A stretch of DNA of 64,000 nt from Nibribacter roseus (GTDB taxonomy: Bacteria; Bacteroidota; Bacteroidia; Cytophagales; Hymenobacteraceae): positions 310,001-374,000 of the forward strand of contig NZ_JBHSYQ010000003.1 of NCBI RefSeq assembly GCF_042662225.1, given 5' to 3'. Under the pieces are notes generated by a model. That model made no database searches. It had not been told where the DNA came from and saw only the letters and a program-made list of their open reading frames with translations. The position numbers were made by a program, and so were the translations under genes. Below are positions 7,837 to 15,501 of this stretch, piece by piece (positions within the stretch are counted from its first letter, which is position 1; each line of letters starts with the position of its first letter).

Positions 7837-9918
7837 TTATTTAGTTGTGGTACTGCTCTTGTTGTTGATAATGAAATTGGCACCGTCTTTCTTCAATATC
7901 AGTTCCACGTCATCACCGGTGGCTTTCTGCATGAGCTTCTTGTACTTCTCAAACAAGGCGTCTGGCTGCTTTTTATCGTTGATGTACAGCCCGGTTTTAT
8001 CCATTTTGAAAAGATAGTCATCGTCAGCAGATTTGATAAAGCCGTCGGCTAGCAGTTCCGCTTTCAAGGCCTTCATCATGGCTTCGTGTTTCTTCATGCG
8101 CTCCTCATGCTCTTTCAAACGCACCTTGTGCTCTGCCATGCGCTTTTCATGGTCTTTCATGCGTTCACCGTGTTCGGCCACTCTAACCTTATGCTCCTCC
8201 ATGCGGCGGCTGTGGTCTTCCATGCGTCCTGCGTGGTTGGCTTCTAAACGAGCATTAAACTCCTGCTGGCGCGCCTCAAACTCTCTTACTCTGGCTTCAT
8301 AGGCTTTCATGCGGGCTTCGTAATCTTTCATGGCACGCTTGTAGCGTGCTAGGCCTTCCTCATCATCGGGCAGTGGGGCCACAGGCGGAACCGGGGGCAC
8401 TGGCGGAACAGGCGCCACGCCTAGTGCACCTGGGGCTCGAGGAGCAAGAGGCGCTCTTGGGCTGCTGGGTGCCGGTGGGGCTGGAGGTGCTGGTGCATAG
8501 AATTCGTCTTCTTCCTCTAACCTCTCCAGAGCAGCCTCTGCCTTTTCCATGGCTCTTTCTACATCTTCCTCGTTACGCAGAACGGTGGCTTCTTTGGCCG
8601 CGGCCAACTGGCGCTGAATACGCTCCTGGTACTTGCCCAGCTCGCTCTTGGGCACGCGCTGGCCATTCACATACACTTCTATTACTTTGCCTTTCTTGTT
8701 CTGCACAATGATAATTCCATCCTCCAGCTGTTGCAGAGAATAGCCGTCTTCGGTATGGTCTAGCACCGCTTTTAATTCTTCTGCGGCCGTACTGGTTCTG
8801 GCAGATGGCTCCTTCTCAGTAGCTACGTTCTTTTCTGCCATTGTTTCTTCAGAACTGTTTGCCCAGGCACTGACTGAAAGTACCAGTACCGCTGCCATTA
8901 CTGTGCAACTGGCTAAAAAACCCTCAGAGAAAGAAGGGCGAAGGGTAGATTTATGCACCAGGCGACTGATGCGGCCCAGCAAGGTCCGGCGGCGGCCCGA
9001 GAAGGCCATGGCCAGACGGGGAGAGGTTTCATTCTTTTTCATGTTCATTTCTTCTAAAGAGGTTAAAGCATAGGCATAGGTGAGGGAATCTCCGCAGAGG
9101 GCAAGCGCCAGGTCATCGCAGGCATGTTCGCGCTCGGTGCGGATGCAGTCTGAGATCCACCACACGCCCGGGTGGAAAAAGAACAGCGTCTCCACCACAC
9201 TCTGCAACAGGTTCATCAGGTAATCGCGGCGATAGACGTGCGCCAGCTCATGCGCCAGAATAGCTTCTACCTGCGCCGTGGAAAGCCCGGACAGCGCGCC
9301 AAGCGGCAGCAATACCAGCGGCTTGAAATGCCCCACCACCATAGGCACCTGCACCAACGCCGACTCAGCCACTTTCACGGCCTGCTTCAGCCCCAGCCTC
9401 TGGCCTAACTGTACGGCCTTCTGCTGCCAAGCCTCTGCCACTAGTTGAGTACGGTAAGATTTTAGGCGCTGCACATACACCCAACCGCCTAACAATCGTA
9501 GCGTCATGAGCAACATGCCCAGCAGCCAGAGAGTGACTACCGCCGGTAAATGCTGATTGAAATAGGCCTGCCCTTGGCTTGTGACTTTCTGCCATAGGCT
9601 AGGAGCTGGTTCTTCCGCCAAACCTTGGGCAGTGGTCACATTATGTTGTGTAGCTACGGTAGTGATTTCAGTACCACCAGTAGCGGCTGGTTCATATACC
9701 TGATAGAAAGTGACAGCCGCCAGCAGCAGCATGGCCAAAAGTCCGGCGCCTGCTACTTTGTAGCGGATAGCGGCAGAGTGGCGGTGCATGAGGCCCAGCA
9801 ATGCTGCCAGCAATAGCGCCACAAGCGCCCCTTGCCAGAGCGAGTGCAAAAGCGTCCAGCCCAGCGCGTGCATGACGGCCTCGGGCAAGAAATCATGGAG
9901 TAGGTTTTGAGGAGTCAT
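7837..9918 (-). CDS. M56 family (BlaR1/MecR1-like) membrane metallopeptidase with His-heptad coiled coil
   Basis: 693 aa. N-terminal transmembrane helices (~22-43, 55-73, 125-145) flank the cytosolic zinc protease: HELAH at 223-227 and the EREHACDD segment at 262-269, as in BlaR1/MecR1 antirepressors. A further helix (~335-353) leads to a periplasmic region without a penicillin-binding domain. That region has a Pro-rich stretch (475-517) and then strict 7-residue repeats (526-615) with Tyr/Phe at 533, 540, 547, 554 and His at 562, 569, 576, 583, 590, 597, 604, 611. Overlaps the upstream BlaI-type repressor gene by 26 bp, so the pair is one operon: signal, proteolysis, derepression. The ligand is unknown. 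Confidence 0.9.
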   Translation of the reverse strand: MTPQNLLHDFLPEAVMHALGWTLLHSLWQGALVALLLAALLGLMHRHSAAIRYKVAGAGLLAMLLLAAVTFYQVYEPAATGGTEITTVATQHNVTTAQGLAEEPAPSLWQKVTSQGQAYFNQHLPAVVTLWLLGMLLMTLRLLGGWVYVQRLKSYRTQLVAEAWQQKAVQLGQRLGLKQAVKVAESALVQVPMVVGHFKPLVLLPLGALSGLSTAQVEAILAHELAHVYRRDYLMNLLQSVVETLFFFHPGVWWISDCIRTEREHACDDLALALCGDSLTYAYALTSLEEMNMKKNETSPRLAMAFSGRRRTLLGRISRLVHKSTLRPSFSEGFLASCTVMAAVLVLSVSAWANSSEETMAEKNVATEKEPSARTSTAAEELKAVLDHTEDGYSLQQLEDGIIIVQNKKGKVIEVYVNGQRVPKSELGKYQERIQRQLAAAKEATVLRNEEDVERAMEKAEAALERLEEEDEFYAPAPPAPPAPSSPRAPLAPRAPGALGVAPVPPVPPVPPVAPLPDDEEGLARYKRAMKDYEARMKAYEARVREFEARQQEFNARLEANHAGRMEDHSRRMEEHKVRVAEHGERMKDHEKRMAEHKVRLKEHEERMKKHEAMMKALKAELLADGFIKSADDDYLFKMDKTGLYINDKKQPDALFEKYKKLMQKATGDDVELILKKDGANFIINNKSSTTTK

Positions 9919-10300
9919 CTTCCAGTTTCTTTAAAAGTTGCTTAATCTGATCTAGTTCATCTTGAGAGGTGCGGCGGTTGCCTAATGCCTGCATCACCAG
10001 CTTCATGGCCGAACCCCGGAAGGTGGTATCCAAGAACCGGTCTAGCAGGCGTTTCTGGGTGTCTTCTTCGGTAACGGCGGCCTGGTACAGGTGCGAGCGA
10101 CTTTCTTCAGAGCGGGTCACCAAACCTTTTTCATGCATAATCTGCAGCAGCTTGAGGGTGGTGGTGTAGCCGGTTTCCTTTACTTTGTTCTGTTCGTCGT
10201 TTACCACGCGCACGGTGCAGGGCCCGTGCTGCCAGAGAATCTGCAATATCTCCAGTTCGGTGTCCGTTGGTTTCTGAGGAGGTGTAGGGGCGTCTGTCAT
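9893..10300 (-). CDS. BlaI/MecI/CopY family transcriptional repressor
   Basis: 135 aa winged-helix protein: LEILQILWQHGPCTVRVVND and TGYTTTLKLLQIMHEKGLV form the DNA-binding domain, followed by the dimerisation helices (FRGSAMKLVMQAL). BlaI-type repressors are inactivated by a partner M56 protease, encoded here in the overlapping downstream gene. The short C-terminus ends in Lys/Asp-rich residues. Three matching 16-bp dyads lie immediately upstream of the start codon, consistent with autoregulation of the operon. Confidence 0.93.
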   Translation of the reverse strand: MTDAPTPPQKPTDTELEILQILWQHGPCTVRVVNDEQNKVKETGYTTTLKLLQIMHEKGLVTRSEESRSHLYQAAVTEEDTQKRLLDRFLDTTFRGSAMKLVMQALGNRRTSQDELDQIKQLLKKLEDDSSKPTP

Positions 10301-10317
10301 TCGAGCTGATTTCTATC

Positions 10318-10333
10318 TACGACTTGTTTCGTA
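10318..10333. promoter_or_regulatory. BlaI-type operator dyad 1
   Basis: TACGA-N6-TCGTA (TACGACTTGTTTCGTA), centre 25 bp from dyad 2 and about 25 bp upstream of the repressor's ATG. Confidence 0.7.
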
Positions 10334-10342
10334 TGACAATTA

Positions 10343-10358
10343 TACGAACAGTTTCGTA
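10343..10358. promoter_or_regulatory. BlaI-type operator dyad 2
   Basis: TACGA-N6-TCGTA (TACGAACAGTTTCGTA). Same half-sites as dyads 1 and 3; a TATAATTG candidate -7 box on the minus strand lies between dyads 1 and 2 (10336-10343). Confidence 0.7.
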
Positions 10359-10374
10359 AAAGGAAAATATTTTA

Positions 10375-10390
10375 CACGAAATTTTTCGTA
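10375..10390. promoter_or_regulatory. BlaI-type operator dyad 3
   Basis: CACGA-N6-TCGTA (CACGAAATTTTTCGTA), one half-site mismatch; centre 32 bp from dyad 2. Confidence 0.6.
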
Positions 10391-11007
10391 GATGCAAAAA
10401 TAATTTCTCACCTCCGTTATGAATGCGGTAAGAGATTCTTAAGTAGATGTTGAAAACATCTGTTCCTTTGCTGTTTTCTCCCTTTCAAAAGGAATGGCAC
10501 CAGGGTCACTAATTCGTAAGTATACTTAGGCGTTATGGTAATTGGTATTCTAGTAACTTAGACTTAAGGAAAACAGTCCAGCCAGCCCTTGTTGGTATTA
10601 TCACCAATAAGAAAAACTACGGGTCAAACTGTAATCTTAGCTTCCCCTTCAACAGCATAAATGATACATATAAAGTAGCGCTGTCCACCGTTTGAGAAGC
10701 CATCGTGCTTGTTGGTGATAACACCAACAAGGGCGGCAGGTGAAGCTTGGAGTTAATACAATGAACTTGTTTACTAGAGTCTGAGCCACAACTGTAGATT
10801 TTTGCTGTGCGTTTTCAGCAGTAAGCAGAAAGGCTCCTGAGGTGGCTGATTAGCAAGAACACCAAGAAGGCAGCGGCTATTTTTTAAATTTAAGGGCTAT
10901 GCCTTACTTCCTCAATTCTCAGTTCAATTTTAAGCAGGTTTGGTAACCAATAAAGCCTTTGCCAACTTTGGGGTAGCTGTTTCGCTTTTGCCTTCGTACC
11001 ACTTTCT
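10391..11007. other. 617-bp intergenic region with an inverted pair of palindromes
   Basis: No supported gene. Two related hairpins, CTTGTTGGTATTATCACC.. at 10588-10611 and CTTGTTGGTGATAACACC.. at 10708-10731, are each near-palindromic and are inverted copies of each other including flanking GGGC, enclosing about 96 bp. A weaker related string (AGCAAGAACACCAAGAAGGC) occurs near 10853. The arrangement resembles a decayed miniature element with terminal inverted repeats. Confidence 0.5.
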
Positions 11008-11505
11008 ATGATGAACAAGACAGTACTCACTTTTTTGCTAGGCTTCATGAGCCTGCTGCCAGCAGCGGCTCAACGATACAAAACGGCAGCCGGAATTAGA
11101 ATAGGCACAGAGGAATTTGGGCTCACCCTGCAGCAGAAAGTATATGAGAAAACAACCGTGGAAGGTATGGTGGTTTTTGCCCCGCGTGAAGTCACTGTCA
11201 CTGTATTAGGACAGCGGCACTTTCCGTTGTTAGGGCAGCGCTTTAATTATTATTTGGGCGGCGGTGTACACGGTGGCCACCTCAAAGATTTCGGAGCCAT
11301 TTACGGCTTAGATGCCATTGCCGGCATTGAGTACAAAATTAACGGCTTGCCCTTTTTACTCTCTACAGACATAAAACCAGCTTTTCACTTAAGGCATGAG
11401 AGTTGGTTTAACTTTGGTGGCGCCTTCTCCATCAGGTACGTGCTTATAAAAGAAAAGCCACCAACTCCGGGCGAGATCATTAGGGGCATTTTCAAGAAGA
11501 AGTAA
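11008..11505 (+). CDS. Secreted hypothetical protein, small beta-barrel-like
   Basis: 165 aa with a signal peptide (TVLTFLLGFMSLLPAAAQ, cleavage after AAAQ). The mature part has alternating hydrophobic strands and Gly-rich turns (YYLGGGVHGGHLKDFGAIYG; IEYKINGLPFLLSTDIKPAF) as in small outer-membrane barrel proteins of Bacteroidota. No specific family recognised. A 36-bp palindrome follows 29 nt after the stop, between this gene and a convergent small gene. Confidence 0.65.
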   Translation: MMNKTVLTFLLGFMSLLPAAAQRYKTAAGIRIGTEEFGLTLQQKVYEKTTVEGMVVFAPREVTVTVLGQRHFPLLGQRFNYYLGGGVHGGHLKDFGAIYGLDAIAGIEYKINGLPFLLSTDIKPAFHLRHESWFNFGGAFSIRYVLIKEKPPTPGEIIRGIFKKK

Positions 11506-11533
11506 ATCATAGGCGGCATCTCATCTGGCAGCT

Positions 11534-11569
11534 GTTTTGGAGCTGTTTTTCAGAAAAGAGGCCTAAAAG
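11534..11569. repeat. 36-bp palindrome family, copy 5
   Basis: GTTTTGGAGCTGTTTTTCAG / AAAAGAGGCCTAAAAG; the only copy whose last base is G. Lies between convergent genes. Confidence 0.8.
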
Positions 11570-11628
11570 AGCTTCGTCTTAGTATTACCAACTCCTTTAT
11601 ATCTCAGGAATTTGGCAAAACGGGTTCT

Positions 11629-11820
11629 TTATGCTTTTACTTTAGCTTGAGGAGCACGTTTGGCTGCAGTCTCTGCCGCTAGGGCGTACGGTGCCGGTAG
11701 GCGCTCACCATACTGGTTTACATAAATTACTTCTTGCGGATAACGCACATGGCTCAAAGAATCTGCTAAGGCAAACATGAATCCGGCAAACATCAGGCAG
11801 ATAAGTACAATCATTTTCAT
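11629..11820 (-). CDS. Small secreted hypothetical protein
   Basis: 63 aa. A strong N-terminal signal/anchor segment (MIVLICLMFAGFMFALADS) is followed by a short Pro/Tyr/Ala-containing tail ending in Lys/Ala (RAPQAKVKA). Good start context with an isolated transcription unit. Too short to assign to a family; could be a small envelope protein. Confidence 0.5.
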   Translation of the reverse strand: MKMIVLICLMFAGFMFALADSLSHVRYPQEVIYVNQYGERLPAPYALAAETAAKRAPQAKVKA

Positions 11821-12199
11821 GGCAATAGTTTTTTAAGTTTTAGATTAAAGTCTTTTAAAAATTGAAAAGGCTGCACCAGCGTTTTTGATTATTTGAACAG
11901 TTGCATCTCCCAGCTTTCAATTACAAGATGCAGCCCTTGTGTTCAGCGTTGCTTCAATTCTGAACTTTCTTTTCCAATTGGTGTGCCAAAACTATTACAT
12001 ACTGATTATCAACATTTTGAAAGATTAAAAAGACTTACCAACCTGTTCGGCTTTGGACGGAACCTGTTCAGAAGCGCACAGCAGTGCGCACTGCCATAAA
12101 GTGTGGATTTACTTCTCGTCTTACCTAGAAGAGATAAAAGGCCAAGCCAAATTGTTTAGAAAGAGCACTTGCTTTGGGCGGCATCCGTACATTAGTACC
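11821..12199. other. 379-bp intergenic region without a supported gene
   Basis: Contains a perfect 14-bp palindrome GCAGTGCGCACTGC at 12081-12094 and distant GGCTGCA/TGCAGCC arms (11869-11935). The open frame that runs through the end of this region into arfB from 12053 is judged an artefact because the arfB family start is at 12200. Confidence 0.4.
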
Positions 12200-12610
12200 A
12201 TGTTACCAGATTTAACCCCTGAACTTACTTTTCAGACATCGCGCAGCAGCGGGCCGGGCGGGCAGAACGTGAACAAAGTGGCCAGCCGGGTAGAGGTGTG
12301 GTTTTCTATTGAAAACTCAGCATTGCTCACAGATGAGCAGAAGGCTTTGTTACTGGAAAAGCTGGCGCCGCGGCTGAACAAAGATGGCTACCTCCACCTG
12401 GCCAGCCAGGAAGACCGCAGCCAGTTAGTGAACAAAGAGCTGGTGGTGCAGAAACTATGTGAGGTGCTGGAACAGGCTATGCACCGCCCCAAGCCCCGAA
12501 AAAAAACCAGACCCTCCAAAGCCGCTGTTCAGAAACGAATTGAAGCCAAAAAGAAGACAGGCCAGAAAAAGGCGAACCGACGCGGCGCAGGGCATAGCCC
12601 TGAGTTCTGA
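12200..12610 (+). CDS. arfB: Peptidyl-tRNA hydrolase ArfB (ribosome rescue)
   Basis: 136 aa from ATG 12200. The catalytic GGQ motif is at 20-22 (SSGPGGQNVNKVASRVEVWF), as in class I release-factor-like ArfB/YaeJ, and the basic C-terminal tail (KTRPSKAAVQKRIEAKKK) is the part that inserts into the mRNA channel of stalled ribosomes. The upstream in-frame extension from 12053 is not family-like. The last codons and the TGA stop are embedded in a TGAGTCT-type heptamer tract, suggesting the 3' end of the gene has been reshaped by the repeat. Confidence 0.93.
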   Translation: MLPDLTPELTFQTSRSSGPGGQNVNKVASRVEVWFSIENSALLTDEQKALLLEKLAPRLNKDGYLHLASQEDRSQLVNKELVVQKLCEVLEQAMHRPKPRKKTRPSKAAVQKRIEAKKKTGQKKANRRGAGHSPEF

Positions 12611-12627
12611 GTCTTGAGTCGTGAGCC
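12601..12627 (+). repeat. Heptamer tract TGAGTCx (left member)
   Basis: TGAGTTC-TGAGTCT-TGAGTCG-TGAGCC, period 7. Contains the arfB stop codon. Inverted partner at 12713-12740 with a 36-bp palindrome between them. Confidence 0.75.
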
Positions 12628-12651
12628 AAAAACAAGGAGAAACAGCACTGC

Positions 12652-12687
12652 GTTTTGGGGCTACTTTTTAAAAATTGAGCCGAAAAC
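12652..12687. repeat. 36-bp palindrome family, copy 6
   Basis: GTTTTGGGGCTACTTTTTA / AAAATTGAGCCGAAAAC, between convergent genes and enclosed by an inverted pair of heptamer tracts. Confidence 0.75.
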
Positions 12688-12712
12688 AACAAAAAAAATT
12701 AAATTTCACTTT

Positions 12713-12740
12713 TGACTCGAGACTCAGGACCCGCGACTCA
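12713..12740 (-). repeat. Heptamer tract TGAGTCx (right, inverted member)
   Basis: On the minus strand TGAGTCG-CGGGTCC-TGAGTCT-CGAGTCA, four units of 7. Inverted relative to 12601-12627. Confidence 0.7.
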
Positions 12741-12748
12741 AAACTAAT

Positions 12749-13627
12749 TTAAAAGCTCACCTGAATGCCGTTGGTCAAATTGTACAAGTACCTGGGAATA
12801 GGAACAATGGGACGGGTTTCATAGGTGTGATTGAAGCTGGTNNNNNNNNNNNNNNNNNNNNNNNNNNNNNNNNNNNNNNNNNNNNNNNNNNNNNNNNNNN
12901 NNNNNNNNNNNNGCTGAAACCGGTTATTTATTTTCATGGTAAATGAGAAATCGCCGCTGAAACGGTGCCGCCACATCTCACTGGGCTGATCATAGCCAAA
13001 CTGGTAGTAGTGAATGGAACTGAGCTCCAGGTATGGGTTCAGGGGCAGCCGAATGCTCACGTAATTTGACATCTTTGGGATGTGCTTTTCAATATATCTT
13101 GCTTCCTGAAAATTGCGCCAGCGCTCGTGCTCGTACATGATACCGGTACCCAGGTTCAAACGCACATCATCGCTATGCACAAGCCTGAACCTAACACCGG
13201 CTCCCACCAATGACCTCAGCTCCAGACCTCGGTTATAGTCATACTGCAGCTGCCCGTAGGTTTCATAAGATAGGCGCTGCTTTCTTTTAAACGTTACTCT
13301 GCCATGCACATAGCCGGTTTCTATCTGTGTTTCTCCCCTAAGGCGCACATAATTGTAAGACCCCATCAGCAGGTAAGTAGTGTTCTCAGAAACGTAGCCA
13401 ATGTTACCGTTTCCTGTTATGCCCACAAAGTGATCTGTTCTACCCTCGGTGCCCACAGGCCGGTTAAACAGATTAAGATTCACTCCCAGTTTGCCGGTAA
13501 AGTAGTTAGAGGAATCGCGCTCTACTCTGGTCTTTTCCACATTCAATATCTGTGAGAATGCCGGCAAATGACCAATTACAAAAAAGAAAAAAACAAGGAG
13601 AGCACGTGGAGAAAAAGGCATAAACAA
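12749..13627 (-). CDS. DUF481 family outer-membrane protein, interrupted by assembly gap
   Basis: About 292 aa. Signal peptide (ALLVFFFFVIGHLPAFS) followed by a beta-barrel of the DUF481 (YdiY-like) family: repeated strand pairs such as NYFTGKLGVNLNLFN, NTTYLLMGSYNYVRL and SLVGAGVRFRLV, ending in Phe (GIQVSF) as outer-membrane barrels do. The 71 Ns at 12842-12912 replace codons near the C-terminus; the frame is open on both sides if the gap length is right. DUF481 members are linked to salt or alkaline stress in some bacteria; no role can be read here. Confidence 0.75.
   Translation of the reverse strand: MFMPFSPRALLVFFFFVIGHLPAFSQILNVEKTRVERDSSNYFTGKLGVNLNLFNRPVGTEGRTDHFVGITGNGNIGYVSENTTYLLMGSYNYVRLRGETQIETGYVHGRVTFKRKQRLSYETYGQLQYDYNRGLELRSLVGAGVRFRLVHSDDVRLNLGTGIMYEHERWRNFQEARYIEKHIPKMSNYVSIRLPLNPYLELSSIHYYQFGYDQPSEMWRHRFSGDFSFTMKINNRFQXXXXXXXXXXXXXXXXXXXXXXXXTSFNHTYETRPIVPIPRYLYNLTNGIQVSF
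12842..12912. other. Assembly gap (71 N)
   Basis: Unknown bases inside the DUF481 gene. The length may be an estimate; the missing sequence could hold a repeat. Confidence 0.99.
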
Positions 13628-13796
13628 TAAGCGACCAGTTTTTTTGCAAAGCCGGTGTCAGTTGATGAAAGGCAGAAAAGACGATCTGCCTGATCAGGTT
13701 ACAGAAGCTTAAAATTACGGCATTTTGGGTAAGCGGACAAAAGCATGACCCAACAGGGGGAGTTCTCCCATGCCAGCTTGCCACATGAAAAGAGCC

Positions 13797-13832
13797 GTTT
13801 TTGCCCTGATTTCCTGAAAACAAGGCAAAAAC
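13797..13832. repeat. 36-bp palindrome family, copy 7
   Basis: GTTTTTGCCCTGATTTCCTG / AAAACAAGGCAAAAAC. Extended by a perfect outer arm AAGAGCC / GGCTCTT (13790-13796, 13833-13839). Lies downstream of the rhodanese gene end and upstream of the DUF481 gene start. Confidence 0.88.
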
Positions 13833-13864
13833 GGCTCTTGGCACAAATTTTTATTCCTCCAGGT

Positions 13865-15202
13865 TTAGCCAAAGGTTTTGACGGCTTCGCTTAAATCATA
13901 CACTGGCACCTCTTGCACCGTTACGGAGATGATGCTGGCTCCGGCCGCTGAGCGGTAGCCGCTGGCGCAGTGTACTACAATGGGTTTGTCTAACGGAATT
14001 TCCGGCACCCGCTCCCGCAGCTCGGGCAGGGGAATATTGATAGCGTGGGCAAAAATCTGCTTATCCCGCACCTCGTTGGCATTCCGAATGTCTACAATGG
14101 TAAAATCATCTGGGTTAGCTCTGAAACTGGCCAGATCTAACGTAGGTTCTTGTTTGGTAGGGGTAGGCAGCTCTGAGAAAGCACCCACTATGTTTTGGTC
14201 ATAACCAATGCTAGCCGATCTGGCTATCAATGTGTCTATGGTTTCTTCGCCTTCGGCCAGTAAGTAAAATTTCTCTTCAGGCTCTAAAATAGTGCCCAGC
14301 CAGGTTTCAAACTTGGCTCCTTCCTGTATGTTGAAAGATCCTTCCAGGTGCCCCTGCTTAAACTGCTCTTGCGGACGTGCGTCTATGACAACGTACTTGT
14401 CTTCCAAAGGATGGTCAGGAGCTAGCTTAGGCACTTTTTTCACCAATGAGTCGAACTTTTCAGGACTTCCTTCTCTATTCAACTGAACGGTTCTGGCAAA
14501 ATATTTCGGCACAAATGGTTGGTCTTTGGTGAGCCAGGCCACAAAGTCATCTTCAGTCATGGGCTGAAGTGAAGGATTGCTCCTCTTTTCATCACCAATT
14601 GTACTGCTTTTGGCATCTGAAGAGCTTTTTGAGCAAAGGCTGCCGGCGCCATGGGCGGGGTACACCACTACATGATCGGGCAATTTCATTAACACTTCCC
14701 GGGTGGTATGGTACATCTGGCGGGCCAAGGCTTCTCTGGAGGTATTCACATCATCCGGGTCTTCTCGCAAATCGGGCCTCCCAACATCACCAATCAACAG
14801 AGAATCACCGGTAAAGACAGCATTTTCTTTTCCGTCTTCGTCTAACAAAAGTACAGATATACTGTCTGGCGAGTGACCTGGAGTGTTTAAGGCACGCAAG
14901 GTTACTTTGCCCACTTTTATTTCGTCTCCTTGATCAAAAGGAGTGTGTTTATATTTGGCCTCAACCTGTGCACTCACATAAATGGGCGTCTGCTTTGCCT
15001 GCGACAGCTCCAGGTGGCCGCTCACAAAATCGGCGTGTGGGTGCGTTTCTATAATGGCTACAATTTTAGCGTCGTGCATCATGGCAAACTCCTCGTACTG
15101 CCTGGGGTCGCGGGCAGGATCTATGACCACTATCTCCGCATCACTCATGATGGTGTAAGAGAAATGGGCTAGTCCTTTATCTTCAAACTGATGGATTTTC
15201 AT
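13865..15202 (-). CDS. Persulfide dioxygenase (ETHE1-like) fused to two rhodanese domains
   Basis: 445 aa from the ATG at 15202 (an in-frame ATG at 15223 is the alternative). The N-terminal metallo-beta-lactamase fold has the ETHE1-type iron site HPHADFVSGH (54-63) and GDSLLIGDVGRPDL. Two C-terminal rhodanese domains follow: the first (VVIDARPQEQFKQGHLEGSF) lacks a catalytic Cys at the expected loop, the second has an intact VVHCASGYRS loop. Known role of such fusions: oxidation of glutathione persulfide to sulfite with sulfur transfer in sulfide detoxification. Cytosolic, no signal peptide. Confidence 0.9.
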   Translation of the reverse strand: MKIHQFEDKGLAHFSYTIMSDAEIVVIDPARDPRQYEEFAMMHDAKIVAIIETHPHADFVSGHLELSQAKQTPIYVSAQVEAKYKHTPFDQGDEIKVGKVTLRALNTPGHSPDSISVLLLDEDGKENAVFTGDSLLIGDVGRPDLREDPDDVNTSREALARQMYHTTREVLMKLPDHVVVYPAHGAGSLCSKSSSDAKSSTIGDEKRSNPSLQPMTEDDFVAWLTKDQPFVPKYFARTVQLNREGSPEKFDSLVKKVPKLAPDHPLEDKYVVIDARPQEQFKQGHLEGSFNIQEGAKFETWLGTILEPEEKFYLLAEGEETIDTLIARSASIGYDQNIVGAFSELPTPTKQEPTLDLASFRANPDDFTIVDIRNANEVRDKQIFAHAINIPLPELRERVPEIPLDKPIVVHCASGYRSAAGASIISVTVQEVPVYDLSEAVKTFG

Positions 15203-15249
15203 ACCAGATCGGTTAAGTAGCAATTCACACTTTTTCTAACGCGGTAAAT

Positions 15250-15404
15250 TTACAGCGCCAGATAAGCTTTTGCCTCTTTTAACGTGAACGGGCCAAAGTA
15301 GATACTTCCCACATCAAGCTTTAGCACCACACCTACCGAGCATACTCCTCTTCTAAAAAAGCAAAAGAATTAGGGTAGATAAGCCATTGGCTCTGTGTAC
15401 TCAT
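15250..15404 (-). pseudogene. Small gene broken by one-base frameshift
   Basis: Read on the minus strand, ATG at 15404 opens MSTQSQWLIYPNSFAFLEEE and stops at TAG after EEEYAR; a -1 shift at that point continues as VGVVLKLDVGSIYFGPFTLK to a TAA at 15250-15252. Both halves look protein-like and join without a gap, giving a 51-residue product. The total of 155 nt is one short of a multiple of 3, as expected from a single deleted base. It could be a decayed gene or a sequencing error in this draft contig; a programmed shift is unlikely because no slippery heptamer is present. Confidence 0.45.
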
Positions 15405-15501
15405 TCCGTCAAAACCTGTAGCTTTGAGAAGCAAGCCTTTAACCTTACCGTGCCTTTGCCACGTAGTTGGTCTGTTTGCTTCTCAACTTATTGCTCTACT
15501 T

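Noticed and set aside
12053..12199. N-terminal extension of arfB
   Set aside because: The extra ~49 residues are not family-like and include a palindrome; ATG 12200 matches the ArfB start.
15424..15501. N-terminal extension of cyanophycinase from TTG 15424
   Set aside because: Hydrophobic stretch would act as a signal peptide unlike the family; ATG 15502 gives the canonical start.
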